Positions 35,677 through 44,927 of a stretch of DNA of 64,000 nucleotides are shown here, piece after piece (within the stretch, counting starts at the first letter, position 1; each line of letters opens with the position of its first letter). The stretch comes from Flavobacterium hungaricum (GTDB taxonomy: Bacteria; Bacteroidota; Bacteroidia; Flavobacteriales; Flavobacteriaceae). Under the pieces are notes generated by a model. That model did not search any database. It was not told the origin of the DNA and saw only the letters and a program-made list of their open reading frames with translations. The stretch spans positions 868,001-932,000 of the forward strand of contig NZ_PRDM01000002.1 of NCBI RefSeq assembly GCF_015182285.1, read 5' to 3'. The position numbers were made by a program, and so were the translations under genes.

Positions 35677-36414
35677 TTAGGATCTTTTTTGATGTGTTTT
35701 TTGATCAAAACAAAATAGATTAGAATTGTAATCAATTTGCTCGATAAAATTATTTAAGGCTTCTTTTGACTTTGCGTCATCGTAATTAAATTCTAAATCA
35801 AAAAAGAATTCGCGGCAAATTGCGGGCTCATTAGAGAAATCGTAAAATGAATTTTCAATCTCAGCTGCTTTATTAAAATTCTGGTTCGGAAAGATTTCAA
35901 TTAAACTTTCCATTACATGATTAAACCATCTGTCAAAATATTTCTTTTTTGGAGTGATATGTCTTGCTAATAAAACAAGTCCAACTAATTCACTTTGAAG
36001 AAAATTAGAACCTTGTTTATATAAAAGATCAATCATTCTTACGTTCATTAAAGCTACCCAAATAGGGCCGTTAACAAAACCAAATGCGGGGAAATCTAAA
36101 TTTTCATCAAAGACCAATGGTTTTGTGTTTTCAGGGTTTTCGATGGTGCTCCAAATTGCCTCTATACGCTGTCTTATTTCCTCTCCCGAAGTCCCGAAAC
36201 CTTTATATCTCCAGTAAACCCATTCCAGAAGCGCAGCGGTGAGTCCCATAGCGGCTTTATGACCGATTTTATTAAGGGCAATTTCTAGTTCATTGTTTTT
36301 CTCCAATGGATCAATTAAATTTTGTATTGTTTTTTTGGTCCATTTATAATTTAAAACAGATCCACTGCTCTTTGCTTTTAAAATTATTTCGGGACTATTT
36401 TTTAAATTTTTCAT
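35677..36414 (-). CDS. Hypothetical protein
   Basis: Not recognised. The 245-residue product has no signal peptide or transmembrane helix. It appears mostly helical, with a conserved-looking core ALNKIGHKAAMGLTAALLEW, then YWRYKGFG, and FVNGPIWVALMNVRMIDLL, LVLLARHITPKKKYFDRWF. The C-terminal third is acidic (ENSFYDFSNEPA, FNYDDAKSKE). It lies alone, upstream of a ~590-nt AT-rich region. The tryptophan/aromatic content and lack of charge bias argue for a folded cytoplasmic protein; it may belong to an immunity- or toxin-associated family, which I cannot test. Confidence 0.6.
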   Translation of the reverse strand: MKNLKNSPEIILKAKSSGSVLNYKWTKKTIQNLIDPLEKNNELEIALNKIGHKAAMGLTAALLEWVYWRYKGFGTSGEEIRQRIEAIWSTIENPENTKPLVFDENLDFPAFGFVNGPIWVALMNVRMIDLLYKQGSNFLQSELVGLVLLARHITPKKKYFDRWFNHVMESLIEIFPNQNFNKAAEIENSFYDFSNEPAICREFFFDLEFNYDDAKSKEALNNFIEQIDYNSNLFCFDQKTHQKRS

Positions 36415-36940
36415 TGTGCGATTTTTTAAAATTTAATATCATTTTTATAAATTTTTCTTTTACTATAGTGTGGTCGAAAAATAGTTTTTAAGTTTTTTCA
36501 AAAGTAAGAAGTGAAAGCAGTTGTGGAATGTCTCGAAAAGTTTTTAAAATGTTAGAATAAGGTTTTTTTAAATTGTATATATCTGATAATCAATAAAATA
36601 AGAAAAGTATTACAAATTAGTAATTCCATAAAAAGAGAAAAAACTTACAGAAGTGAAATGTTTAATGTTTCTGTTTTGATGGGGTATTAATGATAACTAT
36701 TTGTTTTTTAATTACTTATTTGTTTGTTTTTAGATGTTTCTAAGAATTTTTAAATAATTTTAAGCGTAATCTAAAACAGTTAAGAAATTATGATTTGATA
36801 AAATAAACGACCAAGAATAAATGCTAGACTCCCGATTGAAGTATTCAATCTAGAAGTTCTATTTTGAAAATTAAAAAGCAATACCGAATTGAGATTATCG
36901 GCAGCTATTGCGATCTGTATTTGGGAAGTAAAAGACATAA
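36415..36940. other. AT-rich intergenic region
   Basis: About 525 nt with no convincing gene. The left part should hold the promoter of the upstream-reading hypothetical gene. A short minus-strand ORF (36780-36937 from its internal ATG) lies beyond the pruA terminator and has no recognisable features. No tRNA or strong hairpin is seen. Confidence 0.5.
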
Positions 36941-36985
36941 AAGTAAAAGCCGGAATTTTCAATAGAAAATTCCGGCTTTTTATAA
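36941..36985 (-). terminator. Rho-independent terminator of pruA
   Basis: AAAGCCGGAATTTTC and GAAAATTCCGGCTTT form a 15-bp perfect stem with a 4-nt loop; in minus orientation it follows the pruA stop by about 16 nt. Confidence 0.9.
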
Positions 36986-37000
36986 TCTCAAATCGGATTG

Positions 37001-38626
37001 TTAACCTAAGAAAGGATATCTGTAATCTTCTGGAGTTACAAATGTTTCCTTGATAGTTCTTGGAGATACCCAACGTAACAAGTTTAATGCAGAACCTGCT
37101 TTGTCATTAGTTCCAGAAGCTCTTGCACCACCAAACGGCTGCATTCCAACAACTGCTCCAGTTGGTTTGTCATTAATATAAAAGTTACCAGCAGCATTTT
37201 GTAATTTAGTTGTAGCAACTTCAATTGCATAACGATCCTGGCTGAAAACAGCTCCTGTCAAAGCGTACTCAGAAGTAGTATCAACTAACTCTAAAGTCTC
37301 TTCCCATTTAGCATCTTCGTAAACGTAAATTGTAATAACTGGTCCGAATAATTCGGTTTCCATTGTAGTATATTTAGGGTTTGTCGTTACAATAACTGTT
37401 GGTTCAATAAAATAACCTACAGATTTATCGTAGTTTCCACCAATAATGATTTCAGCATCAGCATCTTTTTTAGCTTGGTCAATATAACTTGCTAATTTGT
37501 CAAAAGAACCTTCGTGAATAACGGCTGTAATAAAGTTTCCAAAATCTTCTGGAGAACCCATTTTCATAGATTTTACGTCAGCAGTTAATTGTTCTTTTAC
37601 TGCCGGCCATAAACTCTGTGGAATATAAGCTCTTGAAGCAGCAGAACATTTTTGTCCTTGAAATTCGAAAGCACCGCGAGTGATTCCCGTAACCACTTGT
37701 TTTACGTTTGCGCTTGGATGAGCAATGATAAAATCTTTACCGCCAGTTTCGCCGACGATTCTCGGATACGTTTTGTAATTGTGGATGTTTGCTCCAATTT
37801 TTGCCCAGATATCTTTAAATACATGAGTAGATCCTGTAAAGTGAATACCCGCAAAATCACGGCTTGCTAATACAGTATCTGTAATCATTAAGGCATCTCC
37901 AAAAACAACGTTGATAACTCCGTCTGGAACACCAGCTTCTTTGAAAACTTCTAAGATAATTTTTGTAGAAAAAACTTGGCTGTCACTTGGTTTCCAAACC
38001 ACAACGTTACCCATCATTGCAGCGCTTGCAGGAAGGTTTGCAGCGATAGCAGTAAAGTTAAAAGGAGTAATCGCATAAACAAAACCTTCTAGAGGTCTGT
38101 ATTCTAAACGATTCCAAACTGTAGAGTCAGATTTTGGCTGATCGTTATAGATTTGTGTCATGAATTCTACGTTGTAACGTAAAAAGTCAATTAATTCGCA
38201 CGAAGCATCAATTTCTGCTTGGTGGATATTTTTAGATTGTCCGATCATAGTAGCAGCATTGATACGTGCTCTATATGGACCAGCAATTAGTTCTGCTGCT
38301 TTTAAAAAGATGGCCGCTCTTTGTTCCCAAGCCATATTTGCCCAAGCTTTTCTTGACTCAAGTGCATTTGCAATAGCTTTTTCGATATGTTGTTTTTCAG
38401 CTAAATGATAGATTCCAACTACATGTTTGTGATCGTGAGGAGCTGTTATGTTTCTAGTGTTTCCAGTTTTGATTTCTTCACTTCCAATATACAACGGAAC
38501 GTCAATTTTAGCGTTCCACATAGAAGTATAGGCAGCTTGCACCGCTGCTCTTTCTGGTGAATTTGGTGCGTAACCTTTTACTGGTTCGTTTACCGCTTTT
38601 GGTACATGAAAGAATCCTTTAAGCAT
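37001..38626 (-). CDS. pruA: L-glutamate gamma-semialdehyde dehydrogenase (1-pyrroline-5-carboxylate dehydrogenase)
   Basis: This 541-residue NAD-dependent aldehyde dehydrogenase oxidises glutamate semialdehyde to glutamate in proline catabolism. Seen: ITPFNFTAIAANLPAS, FTGSTHVFKDIW, the general base in GETGGKDFI, the catalytic cysteine in FQGQKCSAASRAY and ELFGPVITIYVY. The N terminus MLKGFFHVPKAVNEPV is the usual start in this group, so the nine extra ORF codons are ignored. It is a monofunctional form, without a fused proline dehydrogenase domain. Confidence 0.95.
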   Translation of the reverse strand: MLKGFFHVPKAVNEPVKGYAPNSPERAAVQAAYTSMWNAKIDVPLYIGSEEIKTGNTRNITAPHDHKHVVGIYHLAEKQHIEKAIANALESRKAWANMAWEQRAAIFLKAAELIAGPYRARINAATMIGQSKNIHQAEIDASCELIDFLRYNVEFMTQIYNDQPKSDSTVWNRLEYRPLEGFVYAITPFNFTAIAANLPASAAMMGNVVVWKPSDSQVFSTKIILEVFKEAGVPDGVINVVFGDALMITDTVLASRDFAGIHFTGSTHVFKDIWAKIGANIHNYKTYPRIVGETGGKDFIIAHPSANVKQVVTGITRGAFEFQGQKCSAASRAYIPQSLWPAVKEQLTADVKSMKMGSPEDFGNFITAVIHEGSFDKLASYIDQAKKDADAEIIIGGNYDKSVGYFIEPTVIVTTNPKYTTMETELFGPVITIYVYEDAKWEETLELVDTTSEYALTGAVFSQDRYAIEVATTKLQNAAGNFYINDKPTGAVVGMQPFGGARASGTNDKAGSALNLLRWVSPRTIKETFVTPEDYRYPFLG

Positions 38627-38779
38627 CTTATTTAAAATTAGTGAATTAGACAATTTAAAGTTCGACCATTCATTTTGTTACGAATAATCTAACGCTGCAC
38701 AAAAGTACAAAGGATAAATTAATAAATTGACAAATTTATGATTAAGATAACGATAAAAGCAACAGATGCAGACTAATCC

Positions 38780-39166
38780 TTAATTTAATGCAAAGGGAGC
38801 GCACATTCTAAAAGTAGGGACTATTACTTTGAATGTTTTTGTGGTAGTAAAATTGATCATATTAAAATGACCTTTCATTGCTCCATAAGGAGATGATAAT
38901 AAACAACCCGAACTATAAGTATGATTTTCGCCAGGTTTTAAAACTGGTTTTTTACCAATTACACCTTCACCGTCAACAACCTCTAAGTCATTTAATGAAT
39001 CAAAGATTTCCCAATGACGAGAAGTTAACTGTACAGAATCTTTACTATGATTTTCGATTGTAACTATATAACTAAAAGCAAAATGAATCTTATAGTTCTT
39101 GAAGTAAGTACCTTCAAAACTTGTTAAAACAGATATTTTTATGCCTCTTGTAATTTGAGAAACCAT
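38780..39166 (-). CDS. apaG: ApaG family protein
   Basis: This 128-residue protein is a single ApaG (DUF525) beta-sandwich domain. Family marks are FAFSYIVTIENHSKDSVQL, SRHWEIFDS, VDGEGVIGKKPVLKPGE and YSSGCLLSSPYGAMKGHF. ApaG proteins are linked to Co/Mg efflux and protein interactions, but their biochemical role is unclear. The gene lies 79 nt downstream of the T9SS plug gene on the same strand, which may make them co-transcribed. Confidence 0.95.
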   Translation of the reverse strand: MVSQITRGIKISVLTSFEGTYFKNYKIHFAFSYIVTIENHSKDSVQLTSRHWEIFDSLNDLEVVDGEGVIGKKPVLKPGENHTYSSGCLLSSPYGAMKGHFNMINFTTTKTFKVIVPTFRMCAPFALN

Positions 39167-39245
39167 ACTAACGCAGTATATATGTGTGTGTTATAGAGGC
39201 AAAGCTACAAAAAAAAATCTTGTAATTGAGAACCTTAACATTGTT

Positions 39246-40505
39246 TTAATTGACTATATTGATAGAGTTAGCATTTCCTTTTCCGATAACCCGCTGATAA
39301 CGATCTGTTGCTTCTTTATAATAAACCAAAATGGTGTACTCATTTTCGGTTTGATAGAAGTTGCCGTCAATCGCATTTTCGTAGTCGATTACCCCTTTTT
39401 TATCTGCAACAGTATATTGAAAATTAGTAAAACCCTGTTTGATCATAACAGCCTTCTCAAATACGGCTTTATCGGTGTTATAATCCATTTTGTATTCTGG
39501 AGAAAGGCTGTAGTTGTTGAACATTCCCGTAATATAAATGTCTTTATTTAATCTGAAAGCCGGGGCAGAAAGTGTAAAATAAACCCAGGCATAATCGGCT
39601 TCGATATCATTGTTGGAACCGTTAATGTTTTTCACAACAAAATTTCCGTTTACATCTTGATACAATGTATAAATTTGATTTCCTCTTGCTGCGTTAGTAT
39701 ATAAATACGCATTATAAATATCATTATTAGAACCTATGCGTCCCACATTGTTGCTTGCGGCGCGGATGTCTTTGTTTTCAAAATACAAAAATTCATTGCC
39801 TCCCCAGAACTGAGTTTCTTTATCGTATTTGTAAACCAGCTGATTTCCGATGGTGTATTGAGGAACAATATTTTTGATCGCAGTATTAAAATTTCCATTT
39901 TGCAACAGCAGTACTTTTACATTTTGCAGCGGCGTTTGAAAAACAATATCATTGGACAAAACTGCAAAATCGAGATTTTGCCTGTAATTAATATTACTTA
40001 GATTTCGGCTTCGTTTTACCTGTGCAGTAACAGTCGCATGATCTTCATACAAAATAAATTTTCTGGAAAAAACCACTTCTTTGTCTTCATTGAGAATTCG
40101 AAGCATATAATTTCCCGACAGCCGAATCTCTGTCGTAAATTGATTTGGAAACGAAAGCCTGTAATGCGAATAAATCTGCAGTGTATTAAAAGAATTGGAA
40201 TAATCTGTAATGCGCTGATTGTCTAAACCGCGGACATAATCTGTTTTAGGAATATCGGTCTGCTTCCAATTGTAATCGCAATGCACCAATTCAAAGTAAT
40301 AATTGGCTTCGTTTGCAAATAAGTCATCGAATTGAAAGCTGAAAGAAGATCCTAACTCAAATATAGGAACCACATTACTGCCATTTTGAATAAATGAAAC
40401 TGTTTTGATATTATAAGGCGGTTCAACTTCATTTTGCACCTCTTGTGCAAACATCGAACTGCAGAAAAAAACAAATAATAGGTTCTGAAATAAAAATTTT
40501 GGCAT
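39246..40505 (-). CDS. Type IX secretion system plug protein (DUF5103)
   Basis: This 419-residue precursor has a signal peptide (1-20, ending SMFAQ) and matches the DUF5103 / T9SS Plug family: PPYNIKTVSFIQNGSNVVPI, YYFELVHCDYNWKQTD, NYMLRILNEDKEVVFSRKF and ITGMFNNYSLSPEYKM. In F. johnsoniae the Plug protein closes the periplasmic end of the SprA translocon pore at the outer membrane when no substrate is being exported. It therefore belongs to the same secretion route as the type B sorting protein encoded at 972-3164. No other T9SS component is adjacent. Confidence 0.9.
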   Translation of the reverse strand: MPKFLFQNLLFVFFCSSMFAQEVQNEVEPPYNIKTVSFIQNGSNVVPIFELGSSFSFQFDDLFANEANYYFELVHCDYNWKQTDIPKTDYVRGLDNQRITDYSNSFNTLQIYSHYRLSFPNQFTTEIRLSGNYMLRILNEDKEVVFSRKFILYEDHATVTAQVKRSRNLSNINYRQNLDFAVLSNDIVFQTPLQNVKVLLLQNGNFNTAIKNIVPQYTIGNQLVYKYDKETQFWGGNEFLYFENKDIRAASNNVGRIGSNNDIYNAYLYTNAARGNQIYTLYQDVNGNFVVKNINGSNNDIEADYAWVYFTLSAPAFRLNKDIYITGMFNNYSLSPEYKMDYNTDKAVFEKAVMIKQGFTNFQYTVADKKGVIDYENAIDGNFYQTENEYTILVYYKEATDRYQRVIGKGNANSINIVN

Positions 40506-40589
40506 CTTATTTTATTGTAAGATTGTAAATATAGCAATTTTATATAACGGAAAACAGTCTGTTTTATTGGATTTTTATGACAATATGAT

Positions 40590-43556
40590 TTAAGAACTCA
40601 AAATATATTCTAAGTTACTTTCTATTTCTTCATTTATAAAACTTTCTTCTAACAGCGAATCAGACAACAGTTTTTTATTTTCCTGCAGGTTGATTATTTT
40701 TTCTTCTACCGTATTTTTAGAAATAAAACGAATCACGTTTACTTTATTCAACTGCCCGATTCGATGTGCTCGTCCAACACCTTGTTTTTCTGCAAAAGGA
40801 TTCCACCACGGATCCAGAAACAAAACATATGAAGCTTTGGTAATATTTAAACCAACACCGCCCGCCTTAAGTGAAATGAAAAATAATAACGGTTCCTCTT
40901 TTTCTTGAAAACGTTTTACTTCATGTTCTCTTTTATTCGCAGGAGTTTCGCCCGTAATTTCACAATACGCAATTTTATTTTCTTTGCACCAATCGGTGTA
41001 AAAGCTCAAATTGGTTACAAATGAGCTGAAAATAATTGCTTTCTGTTTTCCTTTCACCAAACTTTCCAGATAATTGGTAACCGCAGTATATTTTCCAGAA
41101 TCAATTTCAGAAGACGCATCGACCATCTTAGGATGATTACTCAGCTGACGCAGCTTCATCAACGTATTAATAATGCTGATTTTATCTGGAGAACCATCGG
41201 TTTTCAGCAAAAAGTTACGTGCTTTAGATTTTTCCTGTTCGTATAATTTTTCCTGTTCAGGATCCATATCGCAGTAATAAATCTGTTCTGTCAATTCTGG
41301 TAAATCTTTTAAAACCTGCTCTTTGGTTCTTCTTAATATATAAGGCTGAATCAGGTTTTTTAATTCGCTTAACACCTCTTCATTCTGTTTTTTCTCAATC
41401 GGAATTTTAAAGTTTTCTGCAAAAAAATTATAACTGCCCAGAATATCCGGATTAATAAACTCCATCTGCGACCATAAATCGTCAAGCGAATTTTCTATCG
41501 GAGTACCGCTCAAAGCAATCTTATGAACGGTATTGATTTTGTTAATCGCTTTAAAAATCTTGGAATTTTTATTTTTAATGTATTGACTTTCGTCTAAAAT
41601 TAAATAACGGAAATTGTATTTTTCTAAAATTGAAATATCACGATGCACGACACTGTAACTGGTGAAAATCAAATCTGACGATTCTAATCTGCCTGCCAAT
41701 TGTTTTCTGTCATTACCTGTGTATTGAATTCTCGAGAAATGCGGTGTAAATTTTCCAGCTTCATTATACCAGTTAAAAATCAAAGAAGAAGGCAGTACAA
41801 TCAACGTTTTTAAAGGTTCTCTTTCTATCGTAGTTTCGTTTGCAAACAAATCAAAATTGGTGGTTTTGGTTGTAAAACCCAATTGTTCTTGTACAGCAAC
41901 GAGCACAGATAAAGTCTGCAAAGTTTTTCCAAGTCCCATGTCGTCTGCCAGACAAGCGCCTAAATTGGAATTAAAATGCCCCAATAGCCATTTTACACCT
42001 TCTACCTGATAAGGTCTTAAAGTTGCTTTTACCAAATAAGACTGTACATATACGGCTTCTTGAACAGGATTTGCATCACTTTTAAGTTCGGGAATCGAAT
42101 CTAAAGCTGTAAAATTACTTTTGCGCAGCAATAGATTTCCGTTTTCTGTTTTGGCAAATTTTGCCAGCGAACTGTATTTGCTAAACCATTCTAAAGGAAT
42201 TAAGAAATAGTTTCCGTCAGGCAATAAAAAAAGTCTTTCTTTGCTTTTTATGCTCGGAATAATTTCGCTGAAGTTAATCGTGTAACTGCCAATCGTAATA
42301 ATTATTTTGATATCAAACCAATCTTCTTTTGTAGTTTGAGAAGCCGAAACCAGATGATTTTCGGCAATGATTTCTTTGCTTTCGAGTTTTAAATTTTGAA
42401 TAGTAAAACCTAAGCTTTCGAGTTTTTCTTTATTTTCAATAATTAATTGAACGTTGGCATAAGGGTCTTCATTTTCTATTTCTGAACTGGATCCAAATAA
42501 CTCATTTTTAATTTTCGTTAAGCCGATTTCGCTTAATCTATCCGTATAAAAACTTTCTTCAGTATTTCGTTTAAATTGAATGATTTTGGGTTCATTAGGA
42601 ATTGTAAAATCAACAAACGAATGCGTTTTTTTTGTTTTCGAAGCATCAAATAGATAACCGTTATAATCGAAATATAAATTAAGATAATAGCAGTTTTTAA
42701 AGAAATCATAAACCGGCTGAATCGTGCAGGAAATAATTGTGTCCCGAAGTTCTATTTCGAAACCATCTGCTTCGATATCAATTTTCTTGGCAATTTCTGG
42801 AATAAAACTTTTGAAATAATTGTCTACTAATTTTGACGGAATTTCGATCGATTTTTTCTTTAAAAAGGGTGAAAGTTTTTTAGCGTTAAGCTCTTTTAAC
42901 TGCCCTAATTTTTTATTAATAAGCAGCCAGCCCGGTTCGTCCAAAAGAATTTCGACAGTACGATTCATGGGTAGAAATGTAGTTTCGTTTTCTTTTAAAG
43001 AAAGGGTGTAGGTTATGCCTTCTGCATGTTTGTCAAAATGAATCTGAGGCTCAAAATCAAGAGTTTCTACGCTTACTTTTGAACGGTAAAAATCTTTTTC
43101 TGGTCCAATATTAAAAGATAACGCGAATTGTTCTTGTACAATCAAACTGTAGAACGAACTCAAATGAAATTTTAAATGCTGTCGAATGGCAAATTCAATT
43201 TTAGAATCTTTCTGCAGATCGGCAATAGATTTAGCCGACTTGACTTTGGCACTGAATTTTTTAAAAATAAATTCAGGTTTCAAAGCGTCACAAGCTGTGA
43301 GGATCTTTTTTGTATTCGGATTTAAATTTTCTAAAACAAGTCCAAAGCTTTTGAGGACATCTGTACTTGCTTTTTTGTTTAAATATTTAATTTCATCGTT
43401 GCCTTCAACAATATAGGCGGTTGGAAGAAAGACATTCAGATTTTTATCAAAACTGATGTCAAAGCAGAATTGAAATGGATTTTCCAAGGTTAACAGTTTG
43501 GTTTTTGGTAGAATTTTGGGGAATTCTTCAGGTTTAAAAAATAAAATACTAATCAT
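40590..43556 (-). CDS. SNF2-family DEAD/DEAH-box helicase
   Basis: This 988-residue protein has a ~480-residue N-terminal part of unassigned, beta-rich character. A Snf2/RapA-type ATPase follows: Walker A DDMGLGKTLQ (about residue 540), motif II LILDESQYIKN (about 655, DESQ form), KIALSGTPIENSL, and motif VI VGRAHRIGQ (about 930). The helicase C domain includes LFISLKAGGVGLNIT. Such proteins translocate on double-stranded DNA to remodel bound proteins. There is no SWIM zinc finger and no adjacent nuclease or methylase that would mark a defence island, so a housekeeping RapA-like role is as likely. Confidence 0.9.
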   Translation of the reverse strand: MISILFFKPEEFPKILPKTKLLTLENPFQFCFDISFDKNLNVFLPTAYIVEGNDEIKYLNKKASTDVLKSFGLVLENLNPNTKKILTACDALKPEFIFKKFSAKVKSAKSIADLQKDSKIEFAIRQHLKFHLSSFYSLIVQEQFALSFNIGPEKDFYRSKVSVETLDFEPQIHFDKHAEGITYTLSLKENETTFLPMNRTVEILLDEPGWLLINKKLGQLKELNAKKLSPFLKKKSIEIPSKLVDNYFKSFIPEIAKKIDIEADGFEIELRDTIISCTIQPVYDFFKNCYYLNLYFDYNGYLFDASKTKKTHSFVDFTIPNEPKIIQFKRNTEESFYTDRLSEIGLTKIKNELFGSSSEIENEDPYANVQLIIENKEKLESLGFTIQNLKLESKEIIAENHLVSASQTTKEDWFDIKIIITIGSYTINFSEIIPSIKSKERLFLLPDGNYFLIPLEWFSKYSSLAKFAKTENGNLLLRKSNFTALDSIPELKSDANPVQEAVYVQSYLVKATLRPYQVEGVKWLLGHFNSNLGACLADDMGLGKTLQTLSVLVAVQEQLGFTTKTTNFDLFANETTIEREPLKTLIVLPSSLIFNWYNEAGKFTPHFSRIQYTGNDRKQLAGRLESSDLIFTSYSVVHRDISILEKYNFRYLILDESQYIKNKNSKIFKAINKINTVHKIALSGTPIENSLDDLWSQMEFINPDILGSYNFFAENFKIPIEKKQNEEVLSELKNLIQPYILRRTKEQVLKDLPELTEQIYYCDMDPEQEKLYEQEKSKARNFLLKTDGSPDKISIINTLMKLRQLSNHPKMVDASSEIDSGKYTAVTNYLESLVKGKQKAIIFSSFVTNLSFYTDWCKENKIAYCEITGETPANKREHEVKRFQEKEEPLLFFISLKAGGVGLNITKASYVLFLDPWWNPFAEKQGVGRAHRIGQLNKVNVIRFISKNTVEEKIINLQENKKLLSDSLLEESFINEEIESNLEYILSS

Positions 43557-43599
43557 TAAAGAGAAAAATTCTATCTAATGATTAGTATTTAAACAAGTT

Positions 43600-43630
43600 T
43601 TTAAAATGAACTTATATCATTTATGGTTTA
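43600..43630. repeat. Dispersed motif AACTTATATNACTTATATGG, copy 1 (degenerate)
   Basis: TTTAAAATGAACTTATATC followed by ATTTATGGTTTA lies between the SNF2 gene and the methyltransferase stop. Close relatives occur at 47507-47536 and as both arms of an inverted repeat at 55130-55211. Confidence 0.6.
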
Positions 43631-43637
43631 GAAAAAT

Positions 43638-44411
43638 CTAGTTTTCAGGTTTAAAGCAAAGCGGTATAATTTCGCCTTTTGCCAAACAATATTTTTCTAC
43701 TAGTTCTGGTGCAATTTTATTGGTGTAATCTTCTTCGATTACAATAAAGCCAATACTTCTGAGCTTGTCAAAATAATCTCTTCCGTAGATACGAACGTGA
43801 TCATACTGGCCAAATATTCTGGCGCGTTCTTTTTGATCGGTAATCGAATCATCTGCAAAAGTAACTTCTCGATTTAAATCTTGTGGTATTTGCAAAACAG
43901 CCATCCCGCCTGGTTTTAAAACGCGGAACAATTCCTGCATTGCTTTGGTATCATCTGGAATATGTTCTAAAACGTGATTGCATAAAATAACATCGTATTC
44001 GTTGTCTTTAAAAGGCAAATTGCAGATATCTGCTTTTACATCTGCCAAAGGCGAAAACAAATCGGTTGTAGTGTAATCCAGATTTTTCTGCTTGCGGAAT
44101 AGTTTGTAAAAAGCTTGTTCCGGTGCAAAATGAAGTACTTTTTTTGGAGCCGTAAAAAAATCAGTCTGATCGTTTAAATACAGCCACAGCAAACGGTGTC
44201 TTTCTAAAGAAAGTGTACTTGGCGAAAGCACATTATTACGCTGTTTTCCGTATCCGTAAGGCAAAAACGATTTAAAACTTTTCCCGTCTATAGGATCAGT
44301 AAATTTATCTCCCTTTAATGAGAAGGCTAAAATTGGACGCGCCACATAACTCAAACGAATTAATAATGGGCGTGGAATGGTATTAAGGACAAGTTTAAAA
44401 AGTTTTTTCAC
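43638..44411 (-). CDS. Class I SAM-dependent methyltransferase
   Basis: This 257-residue protein has a Methyltransf_11-type domain. Motif I is around VLHFAPEQAFYKLF and DYTTTDLFSP; the post-I region has DVILCNHVLEHIPDD, and motif III VLKPGGMAVLQIP. The N-terminal ~90 residues (KLFKLVLNTIPRPLLIR) are basic and may bind membrane or nucleic acid. The start is GTG, 18 nt from the arm of the GxxExxY cassette. If that cassette inserted between map and this gene, its original promoter or coupling may have changed. Substrate unknown. Confidence 0.85.
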   Translation of the reverse strand: MKKLFKLVLNTIPRPLLIRLSYVARPILAFSLKGDKFTDPIDGKSFKSFLPYGYGKQRNNVLSPSTLSLERHRLLWLYLNDQTDFFTAPKKVLHFAPEQAFYKLFRKQKNLDYTTTDLFSPLADVKADICNLPFKDNEYDVILCNHVLEHIPDDTKAMQELFRVLKPGGMAVLQIPQDLNREVTFADDSITDQKERARIFGQYDHVRIYGRDYFDKLRSIGFIVIEEDYTNKIAPELVEKYCLAKGEIIPLCFKPEN

Positions 44412-44428
44412 TGTTTAAAAAAATTTGA

Positions 44429-44927
44429 ACACGAATTTCACAAATTCACACGAATTAACGTTGCGATGAAATTTCACGAACCTTGATTTGGGTTAAAGTA
44501 TTATTCTTTTATATTTTAGACTATCCTCACCAAAATTGACTAGTAAACCTAATTTGTTTTTTGAAGCGGCTAAATAATTTAATGTTTGTTTTATTTCACT
44601 ACTTGAAAGAATTGCAATTGCTTTTAATTCAAGAATAATTGTATCATAAACTACAAAATCTGCGAAATAATAGCTTGGTAAAACTATGTTTTTATAATTG
44701 ATGCAATATTTCAATTCACGATTGTATGGAATATTATTTTGCTGAAATTCATATTCTAAAGCATCACCATAAACCTTTTCACTATGTCCTTTACCTAAAA
44801 TTTTATGGACTTCCATGCAGATTCCAATTATTTTATAAGACTCCTCTCTTAGATATAATTCACTCATTTTAATTAGTGAAATTTTTCAACAATATATTAA
44901 TTCGTGACAATTTGTGAAATCCGTGTT
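44429..44927. mobile_element. Inverted-repeat-flanked GxxExxY cassette
   Basis: Left arm 44429-44458 (ACACGAATTTCACAAATT, then CACACGAATTAA) and right arm 44898-44927 (TTAATTCGTGACAATTTG, then TGAAATCCGTGT) are about 30-bp inverted repeats with a few mismatches. They enclose a single gene. The right arm reaches the stop codon of map and the left arm ends 18 nt before the methyltransferase start. Compactness and terminal inverted repeats suggest a mobilised or cassette-like unit. No target duplication is clear, so mobility is inferred. Confidence 0.55.
44493..44867 (-). CDS. GxxExxY protein (PD-(D/E)XK-fold candidate)
   Basis: This 124-residue protein carries the family signature G27-x-x-E30-x-x-Y33 (GKGHSEKVY). 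It also has a nuclease-like core: Asp70 in FADFVVYD, and Glu80-Leu-Lys82 in IILELKAI, consistent with the D...ExK arrangement of the PDDEXK_3 Pfam family to which GxxExxY proteins belong. QTLNYLAASKNKLGLLVNFG is a conserved C-terminal block. Activity is unproven for the family. The gene is enclosed by ~30-bp inverted repeats that resemble gene-free repeats elsewhere in the window, so it may act on those repeats. Confidence 0.85.
   Translation of the reverse strand: MSELYLREESYKIIGICMEVHKILGKGHSEKVYGDALEYEFQQNNIPYNRELKYCINYKNIVLPSYYFADFVVYDTIILELKAIAILSSSEIKQTLNYLAASKNKLGLLVNFGEDSLKYKRIIL

Noticed and set aside
36780..37073. 97-codon minus-strand ORF next to pruA
   Set aside because: It starts inside pruA in another frame and crosses the pruA terminator hairpin, so it is very unlikely to be translated as such.
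39186..39551. 121-codon plus-strand ORF
   Set aside because: It is antisense to the T9SS plug gene 3' end and has no recognisable domain.
40590..44867. Defence island with SNF2 helicase, methyltransferase and nuclease-like protein
   Set aside because: The methyltransferase is a small-molecule type without DNA-methylase motifs, the helicase lacks defence-specific domains, and flanking genes (apaG, map) are housekeeping. Only the IR-flanked GxxExxY cassette stands out.
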